From Pseudomonadota bacterium (GTDB lineage Bacteria; Pseudomonadota; Gammaproteobacteria; Burkholderiales; Casimicrobiaceae): a DNA stretch of 64,000 bases. Shown one piece after another: positions 25,165 through 33,509 of the stretch. The notes beneath the pieces were generated by a model, which searched no databases, was not told the origin of the DNA, and was given only the letters and a program-made list of their open reading frames with translations. The stretch spans positions 62,001-126,000 of the forward strand of contig JAFEDG010000141.1 of NCBI GenBank assembly GCA_018241745.1, read 5' to 3'. Position numbers and translations under genes: made by a program. Positions within the stretch are counted from its first letter, which is position 1. Each line of letters begins with the position of its first letter.

Positions 25165-25986
25165 ATGTCCACTTCCCGCAGGAGCCAAGCCACTCGTTCG
25201 CTTCGCGTCGCTGTCGTCACGGGCGCCGCCCGCGGCATCGGCCTTGCGATCACGAAGCGCTTTCTCGCCACAGGCTATCGCGTCGCGTTGCTCGACATCG
25301 ACCGCAAGACGCTCGGCGCGTCGGCCAAGGCCCTGGCTGACGCCGAGCGCGTGCTCGCGGTGCATTGCGACGTGGCGGACGCGAAGCAGGTCGACAAGGC
25401 GATCGCGAGGGTGGCGAGGCACTACGGCCGCATCGACGCACTCGTGAACAACGCCGGGATCGCGATCTTCAAGCCGATCCTCGAAACATCCGCGGACGAG
25501 TGGCACAAGGTGCTCGCCACCAACCTCGGCGGCGCGTTCAATTGCACGCACGCTTGCGCCCCTTACATGCTGGACCAGGGCGCGGGAGCCGTCGTGAACA
25601 TCGCATCGATCTCGGGGCTCCGCGCGAGCACGCTGCGCGTCGCGTACGGTACCAGCAAGGCCGCGCTCATCCACCTGACCAAGCAGTACGCCGTGGAACT
25701 GGGCACCGCGGGTATCCGCGTCAACTGCGTCGCGCCCGGGCCCGTGGACACGGACATGGCCAAGCTCGTCCACAGCGTGGCCATACGCCAGGACTATTAC
25801 GACACGATCCCGCTCAACCGCTACGGGACGCCGGAGGACATCGCGAACGTCGTCGTCTTCCTGTGCAGCGACGAGGCGAGCTACATCAACGGCCAGACGC
25901 TCGCGGCGGATGGCGGCTTCGAGGCGATGGGCGTCGGCTTGCCGACGTTGCGCAAGCAGTTCGCGCCCGGCCGGCGCCGCCGATAG
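25165..25986 (+). CDS. Short-chain dehydrogenase/reductase (SDR, FabG-like)
   Basis: 273 residues. Classical SDR: cofactor loop TGAARGIG, VNNAGIAIF, catalytic Ser in NIASISG, YGTSK (Tyr and Lys) and the C-terminal INGQTLAADGGF. DIDRKT after the second strand favours NAD(H). Substrate cannot be inferred; best resemblance is to 3-oxoacyl reductase/glucose dehydrogenase-type SDRs. ATG 25165 precedes the nucleotide-binding strand by about 16 residues. The frame is open upstream but lies antisense to the AhpD-like gene. Short-chain dehydrogenases also belong to the Rhodobacter RpoE regulon, but no TGATCC element is visible here. Confidence 0.9.
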   Translation: MSTSRRSQATRSLRVAVVTGAARGIGLAITKRFLATGYRVALLDIDRKTLGASAKALADAERVLAVHCDVADAKQVDKAIARVARHYGRIDALVNNAGIAIFKPILETSADEWHKVLATNLGGAFNCTHACAPYMLDQGAGAVVNIASISGLRASTLRVAYGTSKAALIHLTKQYAVELGTAGIRVNCVAPGPVDTDMAKLVHSVAIRQDYYDTIPLNRYGTPEDIANVVVFLCSDEASYINGQTLAADGGFEAMGVGLPTLRKQFAPGRRRR

Positions 25987-26016
25987 CGCGGGCCTGTCCC
26001 GGCGCGTAACGCCGGG

Positions 26017-26045
26017 TGATCCAAACACGCGCAGCCGCGTATATC
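26017..26045 (+). promoter_or_regulatory. Candidate ECF (RpoE-ChrR type) promoter for the DUF6134-DUF2177 pair
   Basis: TGATCC at 26017-26022 and TATATC at 26040-26045 with 17 bases between. The -35 is identical to that of the two promoters at 28496-28580. The predicted transcription start falls at the ATG (26051), so the mRNA would be leaderless, in line with the absence of a ribosome-binding site. Confidence 0.45.
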
Positions 26046-26050
26046 CGGGT

Positions 26051-26719
26051 ATGGATAGACGTGTGGCTGCCGCCGTGCTCGCCGGGGTCTGCGCAATCGT
26101 GCACAGTGCCCACCTCCGCGCGGCGCCACTCGACGCGGCCGCACGGTGGACCTTCACCGCCTTCCTGGACGGAACGTCGATCGGCACCCATCGTTACACG
26201 CGGTCGCCGGTCACCGACACGCGCTTTGCTCTCACCAACGACGCGTCGTTCGATGTAAGGATTCTGGGCATTCCCGTATACGCGTACCGGCACCAGGCGC
26301 GCGAGGAATGGGAGGGTGGCTGCCTGCGGTCCGTCAGCGCGCGCACCGAGGACAATGGCACCGTCCGCGCAGTCGAAGCGCATGCGGACGGTGGACGGCT
26401 GGACGTGACGGAACGGGACGCGGGGCCGCCGACGCGTTCGCAGGTCGCCACGCCGTGCGCGATGAGCTTCGCATACTGGATGCCGCTCGCACCCGGGGTC
26501 ACGCGGCTGTTCGACGCGAGCACCGGACGCGCCGCGGATGTCACGATTGCGCCGCTCCCCGGAACCACGATCGAGGTCGCGGGCCAGGCGACGCGGGCCC
26601 GCGGCTTGCGCATCACGGGCCTCGCGCACCCGATCGACGTCTGGTACGCGGGCGACCGCTGGATCGGACTCGACACCACGGTCGACAACGGCCGCCACTT
26701 GAGCTATCGGATCGAATGA
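26051..26719 (+). CDS. DUF6134-family exported protein
   Basis: 222 residues with a signal peptide (residues 1-24, VAAAVLAGVCAIVHSAHLRA) and a single beta-rich domain. Blocks such as RWTFTAFLDGTSIGTHRY, FDVRILGIPVYAYRHQAREEW and GGCLRSVSARTEDNG match the DUF6134 pattern. No enzymatic motif is evident. Two bases separate its stop from the DUF2177 gene, so they form an operon. The candidate ECF promoter in front links both to the RpoE-ChrR pair downstream. Confidence 0.75.
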   Translation: MDRRVAAAVLAGVCAIVHSAHLRAAPLDAAARWTFTAFLDGTSIGTHRYTRSPVTDTRFALTNDASFDVRILGIPVYAYRHQAREEWEGGCLRSVSARTEDNGTVRAVEAHADGGRLDVTERDAGPPTRSQVATPCAMSFAYWMPLAPGVTRLFDASTGRAADVTIAPLPGTTIEVAGQATRARGLRITGLAHPIDVWYAGDRWIGLDTTVDNGRHLSYRIE

Positions 26720-26720
26720 C

Positions 26721-27125
26721 ATGAGCCCTGCCACCCGCTACACGCTCGCCGCCATCGTCGGCATCGCCGCATTCCTGGCGCTGGACGCGACCTGGCTCAC
26801 GCTGACCGCGTCGCGCATCTATCGGCCCGCGATCGGCCACCTGATGCGCGACGGCTTCGACTTCGTGCCCGCCGCGCTGTTCTACCTCGCGTATTTCGTC
26901 GGCGTCGCCGTCCTCGTACTGATGCCGTCGACGACGATCGCAGGCGCGGCCTGGCGCGGCGCCCTGCTCGGCTTCGTCGCCTACGGCGCCTACGATTTCA
27001 CGAACCAGGCGACGCTGCGCGACTGGCCGTGGTCGCTGACGGCCATCGACCTTGCGTGGGGGACGTTCATCACGGCCGCGTGCTCGGCGCTCACGTTCCG
27101 CGTATGGACGGCCACGGCGGGCTGA
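26721..27125 (+). CDS. DUF2177-family membrane protein
   Basis: 134 residues with four predicted transmembrane helices (about 7-25, 47-67, 78-97 and 108-128). ALDATWLTLTASRIYRPAIG, ALFYLAYFVGVAVL, GFVAYGAYDFTNQATLRDW and DLAWGTF are the conserved DUF2177 blocks. Function unknown; the family is often encoded near ChrR/RpoE-type stress loci and fatty-acid-modifying genes. It converges with chrR, 28 bases away. Confidence 0.88.
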   Translation: MSPATRYTLAAIVGIAAFLALDATWLTLTASRIYRPAIGHLMRDGFDFVPAALFYLAYFVGVAVLVLMPSTTIAGAAWRGALLGFVAYGAYDFTNQATLRDWPWSLTAIDLAWGTFITAACSALTFRVWTATAG

Positions 27126-27153
27126 CGCCGCGACGCTGCCACCCGTCGCCGCG

Positions 27154-27810
27154 TCACACCCCGATCATGCGGCCCACGGCGGACGCCAGCGGGCCTGCGA
27201 ACGACAGCGATCCTTCGATGTAAGCGAGGCAGACGCATTCCGCGTCCTGCGCGACGACCGGCTGGTGCATGACATCGTCGTCGGTGACGTCGAAGTCACC
27301 GGCCGCGAACGTCGCGCGGCCGTCGGCGAATGCACCGACGAGCACCTGGGAAAGCTCCATGCCGCGATGCGAGTGCTGCGCAAGGCTGCGCCCCGCGCTG
27401 ATCCGCAACAGGTACAGCTTGGCATCCGGATCCTGCGGCGACGCCAGGCGCGCGTAGCGCATGCCCGGTCCCATCCAGCGCCACCCGCGCGTCGTGCAGC
27501 CCGAGAGCGCCGCGGGCCACGCCATGCCGGCTGGCAACGGCAACGGAGCGGGCGGCGAGCGGCGGCGACGCGCGGGCGGCGCTCCGCCCGCGTCGATGCG
27601 CGCGAGCGTCCTGCCCCATGCCTCGGGGGCAAGCGCAACCGGTTCCGCGTCCTCGACCAGCGCGCCGCCGATGGCCTGCAGCGTGCGCACGCGGTCGCGG
27701 CACTCCGCGCAAGCTTCGAGGTGCGCGTTGACCACGAGCGCCGGACCCACGGCGAGGCGGCCAGCGGCAAGCGGCAGCAACAGTTCGTCCCCGGGATGGT
27801 GGTGGATCAT
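27154..27810 (-). CDS. chrR: ChrR-type cupin zinc anti-sigma factor
   Basis: 218 residues. The N-terminal anti-sigma domain has the zinc site His-x3-Cys-x2-Cys (AHLEACAECRDRV) and upstream His residues (MIHHHPGD). The C-terminal cupin domain (about 115-200) contains RISAGRSLAQHSHRGMELSQVL with His/Glu metal ligands and MHQPVV. In Rhodobacter ChrR holds RpoE inactive until singlet oxygen or organic peroxide triggers release; the cupin part is needed for that response. ATG 27810 overlaps the sigma-factor stop (ATGA), ensuring balanced expression. Confidence 0.93.
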   Translation of the reverse strand: MIHHHPGDELLLPLAAGRLAVGPALVVNAHLEACAECRDRVRTLQAIGGALVEDAEPVALAPEAWGRTLARIDAGGAPPARRRRSPPAPLPLPAGMAWPAALSGCTTRGWRWMGPGMRYARLASPQDPDAKLYLLRISAGRSLAQHSHRGMELSQVLVGAFADGRATFAAGDFDVTDDDVMHQPVVAQDAECVCLAYIEGSLSFAGPLASAVGRMIGV

Positions 27811-28388
27811 GGCGCGTAATCGTCGAGCAGTTGGCGCAGGTGCTTCACGGCGAGGCGGATCCGGGACTTGACCGTGCCGAGCGGCAGCCCGAGCTCGGCC
27901 GCGATCGTGGCGTGCGCATGCTCGTCATAGAACGAGCGGCGCAGCACTTCCGCCTGTTCCGGCGGCAAGGCGTTCAATGCGGCGCGTACGCGGCGGTCGC
28001 GCTCCGCGGCCGCCGCCGCGTCGTCCGGCGTCGACAGCGCCGGCCGCGCATCGCCGGTGATGTGTACGTCAAGATCATCGTCGGCAAGCCCCTCGACATG
28101 CATCACCCCCGCCCGTCGCCGGTGCTGGTCGATGGCGAGGTTGCGCGCGATCGCATACAGCCACGTCGACAGCTGCGCGCGCGCGGGGTCGAAGCTCGCG
28201 GCGCGCCGCCACAGCGTGGCCAGCGCATCCTGCGCGAGTTCCTCCGCCACGCCCTCGGGCGTGCCGGAGCGCACGAGGAAGCCCTTCACGCGCGGCGCGT
28301 AATGGCGGAACAGCGCCGCAAAAGCGGCGCGATCGGCCGTCGTGGCGACGGCGCGCATCCAGTCGTTGAGCTCGGCGGGCGTGGGCAT
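27807..28388 (-). CDS. rpoE: ECF RNA polymerase sigma factor, RpoE/ChrR-controlled type
   Basis: 193 residues. Region 2: PRVKGFLVRSGTPEGVAEEL, ATLWRRAASFDPARAQLSTW and LYAIARNLAIDQHRRR. Region 4: ALNALPPEQAEVLRRSFYDE and LGLPLGTVKSRIRLAVKHLR. With chrR immediately downstream it belongs to the ECF11-type group that drives singlet-oxygen/peroxide responses. ATG 28388 follows a promoter at 28496-28525 with the TGATCC -35 expected of its own regulon, so autoregulation is likely. The divergent lipid operon carries the same promoter. Confidence 0.93.
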   Translation of the reverse strand: MPTPAELNDWMRAVATTADRAAFAALFRHYAPRVKGFLVRSGTPEGVAEELAQDALATLWRRAASFDPARAQLSTWLYAIARNLAIDQHRRRAGVMHVEGLADDDLDVHITGDARPALSTPDDAAAAAERDRRVRAALNALPPEQAEVLRRSFYDEHAHATIAAELGLPLGTVKSRIRLAVKHLRQLLDDYAP

Positions 28389-28495
28389 GCGTGGCAAACC
28401 GCGTGGAGAAGCGTACACGACGACGTGAGCCGCGAACTTGCGCATCCGCCCGCCCGCCGGCCCGGCAGCGTGGTGCCTGGCGAGTTGCATGAGCC

Positions 28496-28525
28496 CTTGT
28501 ACGGGCCGGACGCCGGATCGGATCA
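28496..28525 (-). promoter_or_regulatory. RpoE-dependent promoter of rpoE-chrR
   Basis: On the minus strand TGATCC (28525..28520), an 18-base spacer and TACAAG (28501..28496). The architecture is identical to the divergent promoter at 28551-28580, and TGATCC is the known -35 of the Rhodobacter RpoE regulon. The leader to the rpoE ATG is about 100 bases. Confidence 0.7.
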
Positions 28526-28550
28526 CGGTCCGGCGGTTTGCACCGTGCGC

Positions 28551-28580
28551 TGATCCAGCCCGCCTTCCGCCACGTACAAC
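28551..28580 (+). promoter_or_regulatory. RpoE-dependent promoter of the lipid-modification operon
   Basis: TGATCC (28551-28556), 18-base spacer, TACAAC (28575-28580). The transcription start should fall near 28587, some 38 bases before the methyltransferase ATG. Divergent twin of the rpoE promoter. Confidence 0.7.
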
Positions 28581-28624
28581 CGGTGGCAAACTGCCGCGCC
28601 CGTACTGCAGACCGGAGGCTGTCC

Positions 28625-29665
28625 ATGTCCAACCTCGCCATTGCCGCCACCGAGCGTGGCATCGTTCCCGACGCGCTGATCCGCGCCGGCATCCGCCGCC
28701 TGCTGCGGGCGCGGCTGGCCGCGATCGACGCCGGCGACGCCGCCGCCGCCGCGACGCGCAGCGACGCGTTCGTCGCCGCGATGCGCGAGGCGCCGATCGC
28801 ACTGCTGCCCGAGAAAGCCAACGCCCAGCACTACGAGGTGCCGGCTGATTTCTTCGGCGAGGTCCTGGGCCTGCACCGCAAGTACAGCTCGGCCTGGTGG
28901 CCCCCCGGCGTCGACGACCTCGACGTCGCCGAGGAACGCGCGCTCGCGGCCACCTGCGAGCGCGCCGAGCTCGCGGACGGCCAGCGGGTACTCGAACTGG
29001 GCTGCGGCTGGGGCTCGCTGACGCTGTGGATGGCACGCGCCTATCCGCGCAGCCGGATCCTCGCCGTGTCCAACTCGCACTCGCAACGCGCATACATCGA
29101 GGATGCCGCCCGCCGCCGCGACCTCGCGAATGTCGAGGTCATCACCTGCAACGCCGAGCACTTCGACCCTCAGCGCACGTTCGACCGCATCGTGTCGGTC
29201 GAGATGTTCGAGCACTTGCGCAACTGGCCGCGGATGTTCGGCCGCGTCGCGCGCTGGCTGGAGCCGGAGGGGCGATTCTTCATGCACGTGTTCGTCCACC
29301 GATCGACGCCGTACGCATTCGACGTCGCCGACGACACCGACTGGATGTCCGAGCACTTCTTCTCCGGCGGCATGATGCCGAGCGACGACCTCGCGCTCCG
29401 CTTCCAGGACGACCTCGCGCTGCTCGCGCGCTGGCGCTGGGATGGCACGCACTACGCGCGCACGGCCGAAGCATGGCTTGCGCGGATGGACGAGGGTCGC
29501 GAGGCGATCTGGCCGATCCTGTCTGCCACGTACGGCGCCGCCAACGCCGGGCTGTGGTGGACACGCTGGCGCGTGTTCTTCCTGTCGTGCGCCGAGCTGT
29601 TCGGCTATGCGCGTGGCCAGGAATGGTGGGTGACGCATTACCTGTTCGCGCGGCGCGCCGGATGA
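28625..29665 (+). CDS. CFA-synthase-like SAM-dependent methyltransferase
   Basis: 346 residues. Class I methyltransferase fold with SAM motif I RVLELGCGWGSLTLWMA and VSVEMFEHLRNWPRMF, as in cyclopropane fatty acid synthase relatives (Mycolic acid/CFA group). It lacks the N-terminal extension of true CFA synthases and differs from the second methyltransferase at 33506. It may act on an unsaturated acyl chain in phospholipids, adding a methyl or methylene group; one such enzyme starts furan fatty acid synthesis in Rhodobacter. First gene of the RpoE-controlled operon; its stop overlaps the next start (ATGA). Confidence 0.85.
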   Translation: MSNLAIAATERGIVPDALIRAGIRRLLRARLAAIDAGDAAAAATRSDAFVAAMREAPIALLPEKANAQHYEVPADFFGEVLGLHRKYSSAWWPPGVDDLDVAEERALAATCERAELADGQRVLELGCGWGSLTLWMARAYPRSRILAVSNSHSQRAYIEDAARRRDLANVEVITCNAEHFDPQRTFDRIVSVEMFEHLRNWPRMFGRVARWLEPEGRFFMHVFVHRSTPYAFDVADDTDWMSEHFFSGGMMPSDDLALRFQDDLALLARWRWDGTHYARTAEAWLARMDEGREAIWPILSATYGAANAGLWWTRWRVFFLSCAELFGYARGQEWWVTHYLFARRAG

Positions 29666-30435
29666 CGCTACCCGTTGCACTCCCCTGGGCGTTCGCGGGC
29701 ACCGCAGTGCTCGCGGTACTCGTCTGGCCGCTCAGCATCCGCTGGCACGACGTCTCGATCGTCGACATCGCGTGGGCCTGGATGGTCACCGTGCCTGCGT
29801 TCGTCGTCGCCGCCACGATCACGGTCACCGGTCCGCGCGCACTCGCGATACTGGCGCTCGCCACCGCGTGGGCGCTCCGGCTGTCGCTGTACATCGCCGC
29901 GCGCCGGCGCGGGCAGCCCGAAGACCGGCGCTACCAGGCGATCCGCGCGCGCAACGAACCCAATTTCGCGCGCAAGAGCCTGTACCTCGTTTTCGGCTTG
30001 CAGGCCGTGCTCGCCTGGATCGTCGCGCTACCGCTGATGGCCGCCGTCGCGAGCGCCGCGCCGTGGCGTGCGCTCGACGTTGCGGGACTGGCGCTGTTCG
30101 CGTTCGGCGTGGTGTACGAGAGCGTCGCCGACGCGCAGCTGGCGCGCTTCACGGCCGACCCCGCGCAGCGGGGGAAGGTGATGGACCGTGGGCTGTGGCG
30201 CTATTCGCGGCACCCGAACTACTTCGGCGAATGCTGCATCTGGTGGGGTGCGTGGCTCGTGGCCGTGGCGGCCGGCGCCTGGTGGAGCGTCCTGTCGCCG
30301 CTACTGATGACCGTGCTGCTGCTGAAGATCTCCGGCGTGGGCCTGCTCGAGCGCGACATCGGCGGCCGGCGGCCCGGATACGCCGACTACGTGCGCCGGA
30401 CGCCCGCGTTCGTCCCTGGCAGGCCGCGACCGTGA
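29662..30435 (+). CDS. DUF1295-family membrane protein (steroid-reductase-like fold)
   Basis: 257 residues with about six transmembrane helices. The C-terminal signature DRGLWRYSRHPNYFGECCIWW, then GVGLLERDI and GYADYVRRTPAFVPG, is that of DUF1295/ICMT-like integral membrane proteins related to steroid 5-alpha reductases. These may reduce or methylate lipid substrates with a cofactor bound on the cytosolic face; the specific reaction is unknown. ATG 29662 overlaps the methyltransferase stop and its own stop overlaps the GTG of the desaturase, consistent with one coupled operon. Confidence 0.88.
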   Translation: MTLPVALPWAFAGTAVLAVLVWPLSIRWHDVSIVDIAWAWMVTVPAFVVAATITVTGPRALAILALATAWALRLSLYIAARRRGQPEDRRYQAIRARNEPNFARKSLYLVFGLQAVLAWIVALPLMAAVASAAPWRALDVAGLALFAFGVVYESVADAQLARFTADPAQRGKVMDRGLWRYSRHPNYFGECCIWWGAWLVAVAAGAWWSVLSPLLMTVLLLKISGVGLLERDIGGRRPGYADYVRRTPAFVPGRPRP

Positions 30436-31409
30436 TTGCCGCCTCCACCCGCGCCGTGCGCCTGGCGCGCAGCATTGCCGCCTGGTTCGACGCACACGCC
30501 GTCCGGTTGCCCGCCGACGCGGCGGCGGGCGCGACCGGCTCGCGCTGGCGCCGGATCGACGCCGCACGCGTCGTGCCGTTCGTCGCGATCCACGCGGGCT
30601 GCCTCGCGTTGCCGTGGGTCGGCGTGAGCACGACGGCGCTCGTGACCGCCGGTGTCCTCTACGCGGTGAGGATGTTCGCAATCACCGGCTTCTACCATCG
30701 CTACTTCGCCCACGGCGCGTTCCGCACGGGACGGCGCACCCAGTTCGTCTTCGCGTTGCTGGGCGCCACCGCGGCGCAACGCGGGCCGCTGTGGTGGGCT
30801 TCGCACCACCGCCACCACCACGTGCACTCGGACGAGGCGGACGACGCGCACTCGCCGCAGCACCACGGTCTTGCGTGGAGCCACTTTGGCTGGTTCATGG
30901 CGCGCGAGAACTACGCGACGAGGCACGCGCTGGTAAGGTCGCTGGCGCGCTTTCCGGAGCTGCGATTCCTGGATCGCTGGGACTCGCTCGCGCCTTTCGC
31001 GCTGGTCGCCCTGCTGTGGGTCGCTGGCGCGCTCGCCGCGCGCTACGCGCCGGGGCTGCACACGAGCGGTGCGCAACTCGTCGCCTGGGGATTCTGCGTG
31101 TCCACGGTCGCGCTGTACCACGCCACGTTCAGCATCAACTCGCTGGCCCATCGACGCGGTCGCCGGCGCTATGCAACACGCGATGCGTCGCGCAACAACG
31201 CGTGGCTCGCGTTGCTCACGTTGGGCGAGGGCTGGCACAACAACCACCACCACTATCCCGCGGCGGCACGCCAGGGGTTCTTCTGGTGGGAGGTGGACCT
31301 CACCTACTACGGCCTGTGCGCGCTCGCGTGCCTCGGCGTGATCCACGACCTGCGGCCGGTGCCCGCCGCCGTGCGCGCGGACGTTGCGGCTCAGGGGTGC
31401 GAGCGATGA
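30432..31409 (+). CDS. Membrane fatty acid desaturase (delta-9 acyl-CoA/lipid type)
   Basis: 325 residues. All three histidine boxes of the membrane di-iron desaturases are present: HRYFAH, HHRHHH and HNNHHHYP, with hydrophobic helices between them. SLAHRRGRRRYATRDASRNN and WWEVDLTYY are typical of the bacterial delta-9 group (DesC-like). The enzyme inserts a cis double bond using O2 and an electron donor. The GTG start at 30432 overlaps the preceding TGA (GTGA). Supplying an unsaturated chain for the neighbouring methyltransferases is the natural role. Confidence 0.93.
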   Translation: MIAASTRAVRLARSIAAWFDAHAVRLPADAAAGATGSRWRRIDAARVVPFVAIHAGCLALPWVGVSTTALVTAGVLYAVRMFAITGFYHRYFAHGAFRTGRRTQFVFALLGATAAQRGPLWWASHHRHHHVHSDEADDAHSPQHHGLAWSHFGWFMARENYATRHALVRSLARFPELRFLDRWDSLAPFALVALLWVAGALAARYAPGLHTSGAQLVAWGFCVSTVALYHATFSINSLAHRRGRRRYATRDASRNNAWLALLTLGEGWHNNHHHYPAAARQGFFWWEVDLTYYGLCALACLGVIHDLRPVPAAVRADVAAQGCER

Positions 31410-32707
31410 CTGCACGGCCGCAACGGATCGCGATCGTCGGCACCGGCATCGCGGGCAGCGTCGCGGCCTATCGGCTGCACGCCGCGGGCCACGCGATCAC
31501 CGTGTTCGAGGCCGACGCGAGGCCGGGCGGCCACACGCATACGCATGAGATCGAGCGCAACGGCCAAACGCTCGCCGTCGACACCGGCTTCATCGTGTTC
31601 AATGACCGCACGTACCCGCACTTCGTCGCGCTGCTGCGCGAACTGGGCGTCAGCGTGCAGGACACGGTGATGAGCTTCTCGGTCCGCAACGACGCGCGCA
31701 ACCTCGAGTACAACGGCACGTCGCTGAACGGGCTGTTCGCGCAGCGGCGCAACATCGTCGACCCGCGCTTCCTGCGGATGATCGCCGAGATCCTGCGCTT
31801 CCACCGCGTCGCGCCCACACTGCTCGCGGCCAACGATGCGGACGTCGACGCGATGCCGCTCGGCGACTTTCTCGCCGCCCACCGGTTCGGCGGCCGCTTC
31901 GTCGAGGACTACCTGGTGCCGATGGGCGCGGCGATCTGGTCGACGGATCCCGCGCGGATGCTCGCGTTCCCCGCGCGCTTCTTCGTACGCTTCCTCCACA
32001 ACCACGGGATGCTGACCGTCGACGACCGGCCCACGTGGCACACGGTCCGCGGCGGCTCGGCACGCTATCTCGACCGCTTGATGGCGCCCTGGCGCCACCG
32101 CGTCCGCCTTGCCACGCCGGTCGAACGCGTGCAGCGGCAGGGCGGGGGCGTACAGATCCACGCGCGGGGCCACTCGGCAGAGCACTTCGACCACGTGTTC
32201 CTTGCCTGTCACGCGGACCAGGCGCTCGCGATGCTGGCGGATCCGGCGCCGGAGGAACGCGAGATCCTGGGCGCGCTGCAGTACCAGCGCAACGAAGCGG
32301 TACTGCACACCGACACGTCGCTGTTGCCGGCCCGGCGGCGCGCGTGGGCCGCATGGAACTACCACGTGCCGCGACGTCCGGGTGGCGGCGTCACGCTGAC
32401 GTATGACATGAACATCCTGCAGCGCCTGGCGGCACCCGACACCTATTGCGTGACGTTGAACGCGACCGCCGACGTCGACCCGCGCAAGGTGCTGCGCACG
32501 ATGACCTACGACCATCCGCTGTTCACGCCGGCCGGCATTGCCGCGCAGAAACGGCATGCCGAGATCAGCGGCGTGCGACGGACGCATTACTGCGGCGCCT
32601 ACTGGCGTTACGGGTTTCACGAGGACGGCGTCGTCAGCGCGATGACGGCGTTGCAACGCTTCGAGGAAACGAGCGATGCACAGCGCGCTCTACCACGGGT
32701 GGCTTGA
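31406..32707 (+). CDS. FAD-dependent amine-oxidase-family oxidoreductase
   Basis: 433 residues. N-terminal FAD-binding Rossmann motif IAIVGTGIAGSVAAYRL followed by VFEADARPGGHTHTHEI; middle VDTGFIVFNDRTYPHF and C-terminal CGAYWRYGFHEDGVVSAM. These blocks mark the NAD/FAD-binding protein found with CFA synthase and DUF1365 in many proteobacteria, including the RpoE regulon of Rhodobacter, where related genes take part in furan fatty acid formation. No signal peptide. Start ATG 31406 overlaps the desaturase stop; the following gene overlaps it by 32 bases. Confidence 0.92.
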   Translation: MTARPQRIAIVGTGIAGSVAAYRLHAAGHAITVFEADARPGGHTHTHEIERNGQTLAVDTGFIVFNDRTYPHFVALLRELGVSVQDTVMSFSVRNDARNLEYNGTSLNGLFAQRRNIVDPRFLRMIAEILRFHRVAPTLLAANDADVDAMPLGDFLAAHRFGGRFVEDYLVPMGAAIWSTDPARMLAFPARFFVRFLHNHGMLTVDDRPTWHTVRGGSARYLDRLMAPWRHRVRLATPVERVQRQGGGVQIHARGHSAEHFDHVFLACHADQALAMLADPAPEEREILGALQYQRNEAVLHTDTSLLPARRRAWAAWNYHVPRRPGGGVTLTYDMNILQRLAAPDTYCVTLNATADVDPRKVLRTMTYDHPLFTPAGIAAQKRHAEISGVRRTHYCGAYWRYGFHEDGVVSAMTALQRFEETSDAQRALPRVA

Positions 32708-33509
32708 CCATCATCGCGTCGTGCCGCGGCCGCACGCGTTCCGCGCGCGGCTGTGCATGGCCTACCTCGACCTGGCGGAGCTCGACGACGTGTTCCGCGG
32801 CCGCTGGCTGTGGTCGACGCGGCGCGCGGCGCCCGTGCGCTTCGACCGTCGCGATTACCTGCGTCCGCTCGACGTGCCGCTCGACGAAGCGGTACGCACC
32901 AAGGTGACGGCAGCGCTCGGCACGCGCCCGCGCGGCCCGATCCGCCTGCTGACGCATCTGCGCCATTTCGGCCACGTGTTCAACCCGGTCAGCTTCTACT
33001 ATTGCTTCGACGCCGACGGTCGCGAGGTGCAGGCGGTCGTCGCCGACGTCACGAACACGCCATGGCGCGAGCGTCACGCGTACGTGCTGCCCGGCGGGCC
33101 GGACGCGCGCAACGGGATCCGCGCGCGCAGCGTCAAGGCACTGCACGTGTCGCCGTTCCATCCGATGGACCTCGCATACGACTGGCAGCTCTCGCCACCG
33201 GGCGCCGACCTCGTCGTGCACATGACGCTGCGTCCCGGCAACGATGCGTCGGTTCGCGCGCAGCCGATCTTCGGCGCGACGCTGGCGCTTGCGCGCAAGC
33301 CCATCGACACCATGTCGCTTGCGTGGGCGCTCGCGCGCTTTCCGGCGATGACGCTCCAGGTCGTCGCGGGCATCCACTGGCAGGCGCTGCGGCTGTGGCT
33401 CAAAGGCGTGCCGGTCCACGACCATCCGCGACACGCGCAGCCACCCGCGAGTCGCGACACGCGGGCGGGACCTGCGTCCGCGCTCGACACCCCGGAGACC
33501 CTCCGATGA
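32676..33509 (+). CDS. DUF1365-family protein
   Basis: 277 residues. Signature stretches HSALYHGWLDHHRVVPRPHAF, LLTHLRHFGHVFNPVSFYYCF and VSPFHPMDLAYDW identify DUF1365, a family that travels with the FAD oxidoreductase and CFA synthase genes. The catalytic role is unknown. Its start lies 32 bases inside the preceding gene, and its TGA overlaps the CFA synthase ATG (33506), so expression of all three is tightly linked. Confidence 0.93.
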   Translation: MHSALYHGWLDHHRVVPRPHAFRARLCMAYLDLAELDDVFRGRWLWSTRRAAPVRFDRRDYLRPLDVPLDEAVRTKVTAALGTRPRGPIRLLTHLRHFGHVFNPVSFYYCFDADGREVQAVVADVTNTPWRERHAYVLPGGPDARNGIRARSVKALHVSPFHPMDLAYDWQLSPPGADLVVHMTLRPGNDASVRAQPIFGATLALARKPIDTMSLAWALARFPAMTLQVVAGIHWQALRLWLKGVPVHDHPRHAQPPASRDTRAGPASALDTPETLR

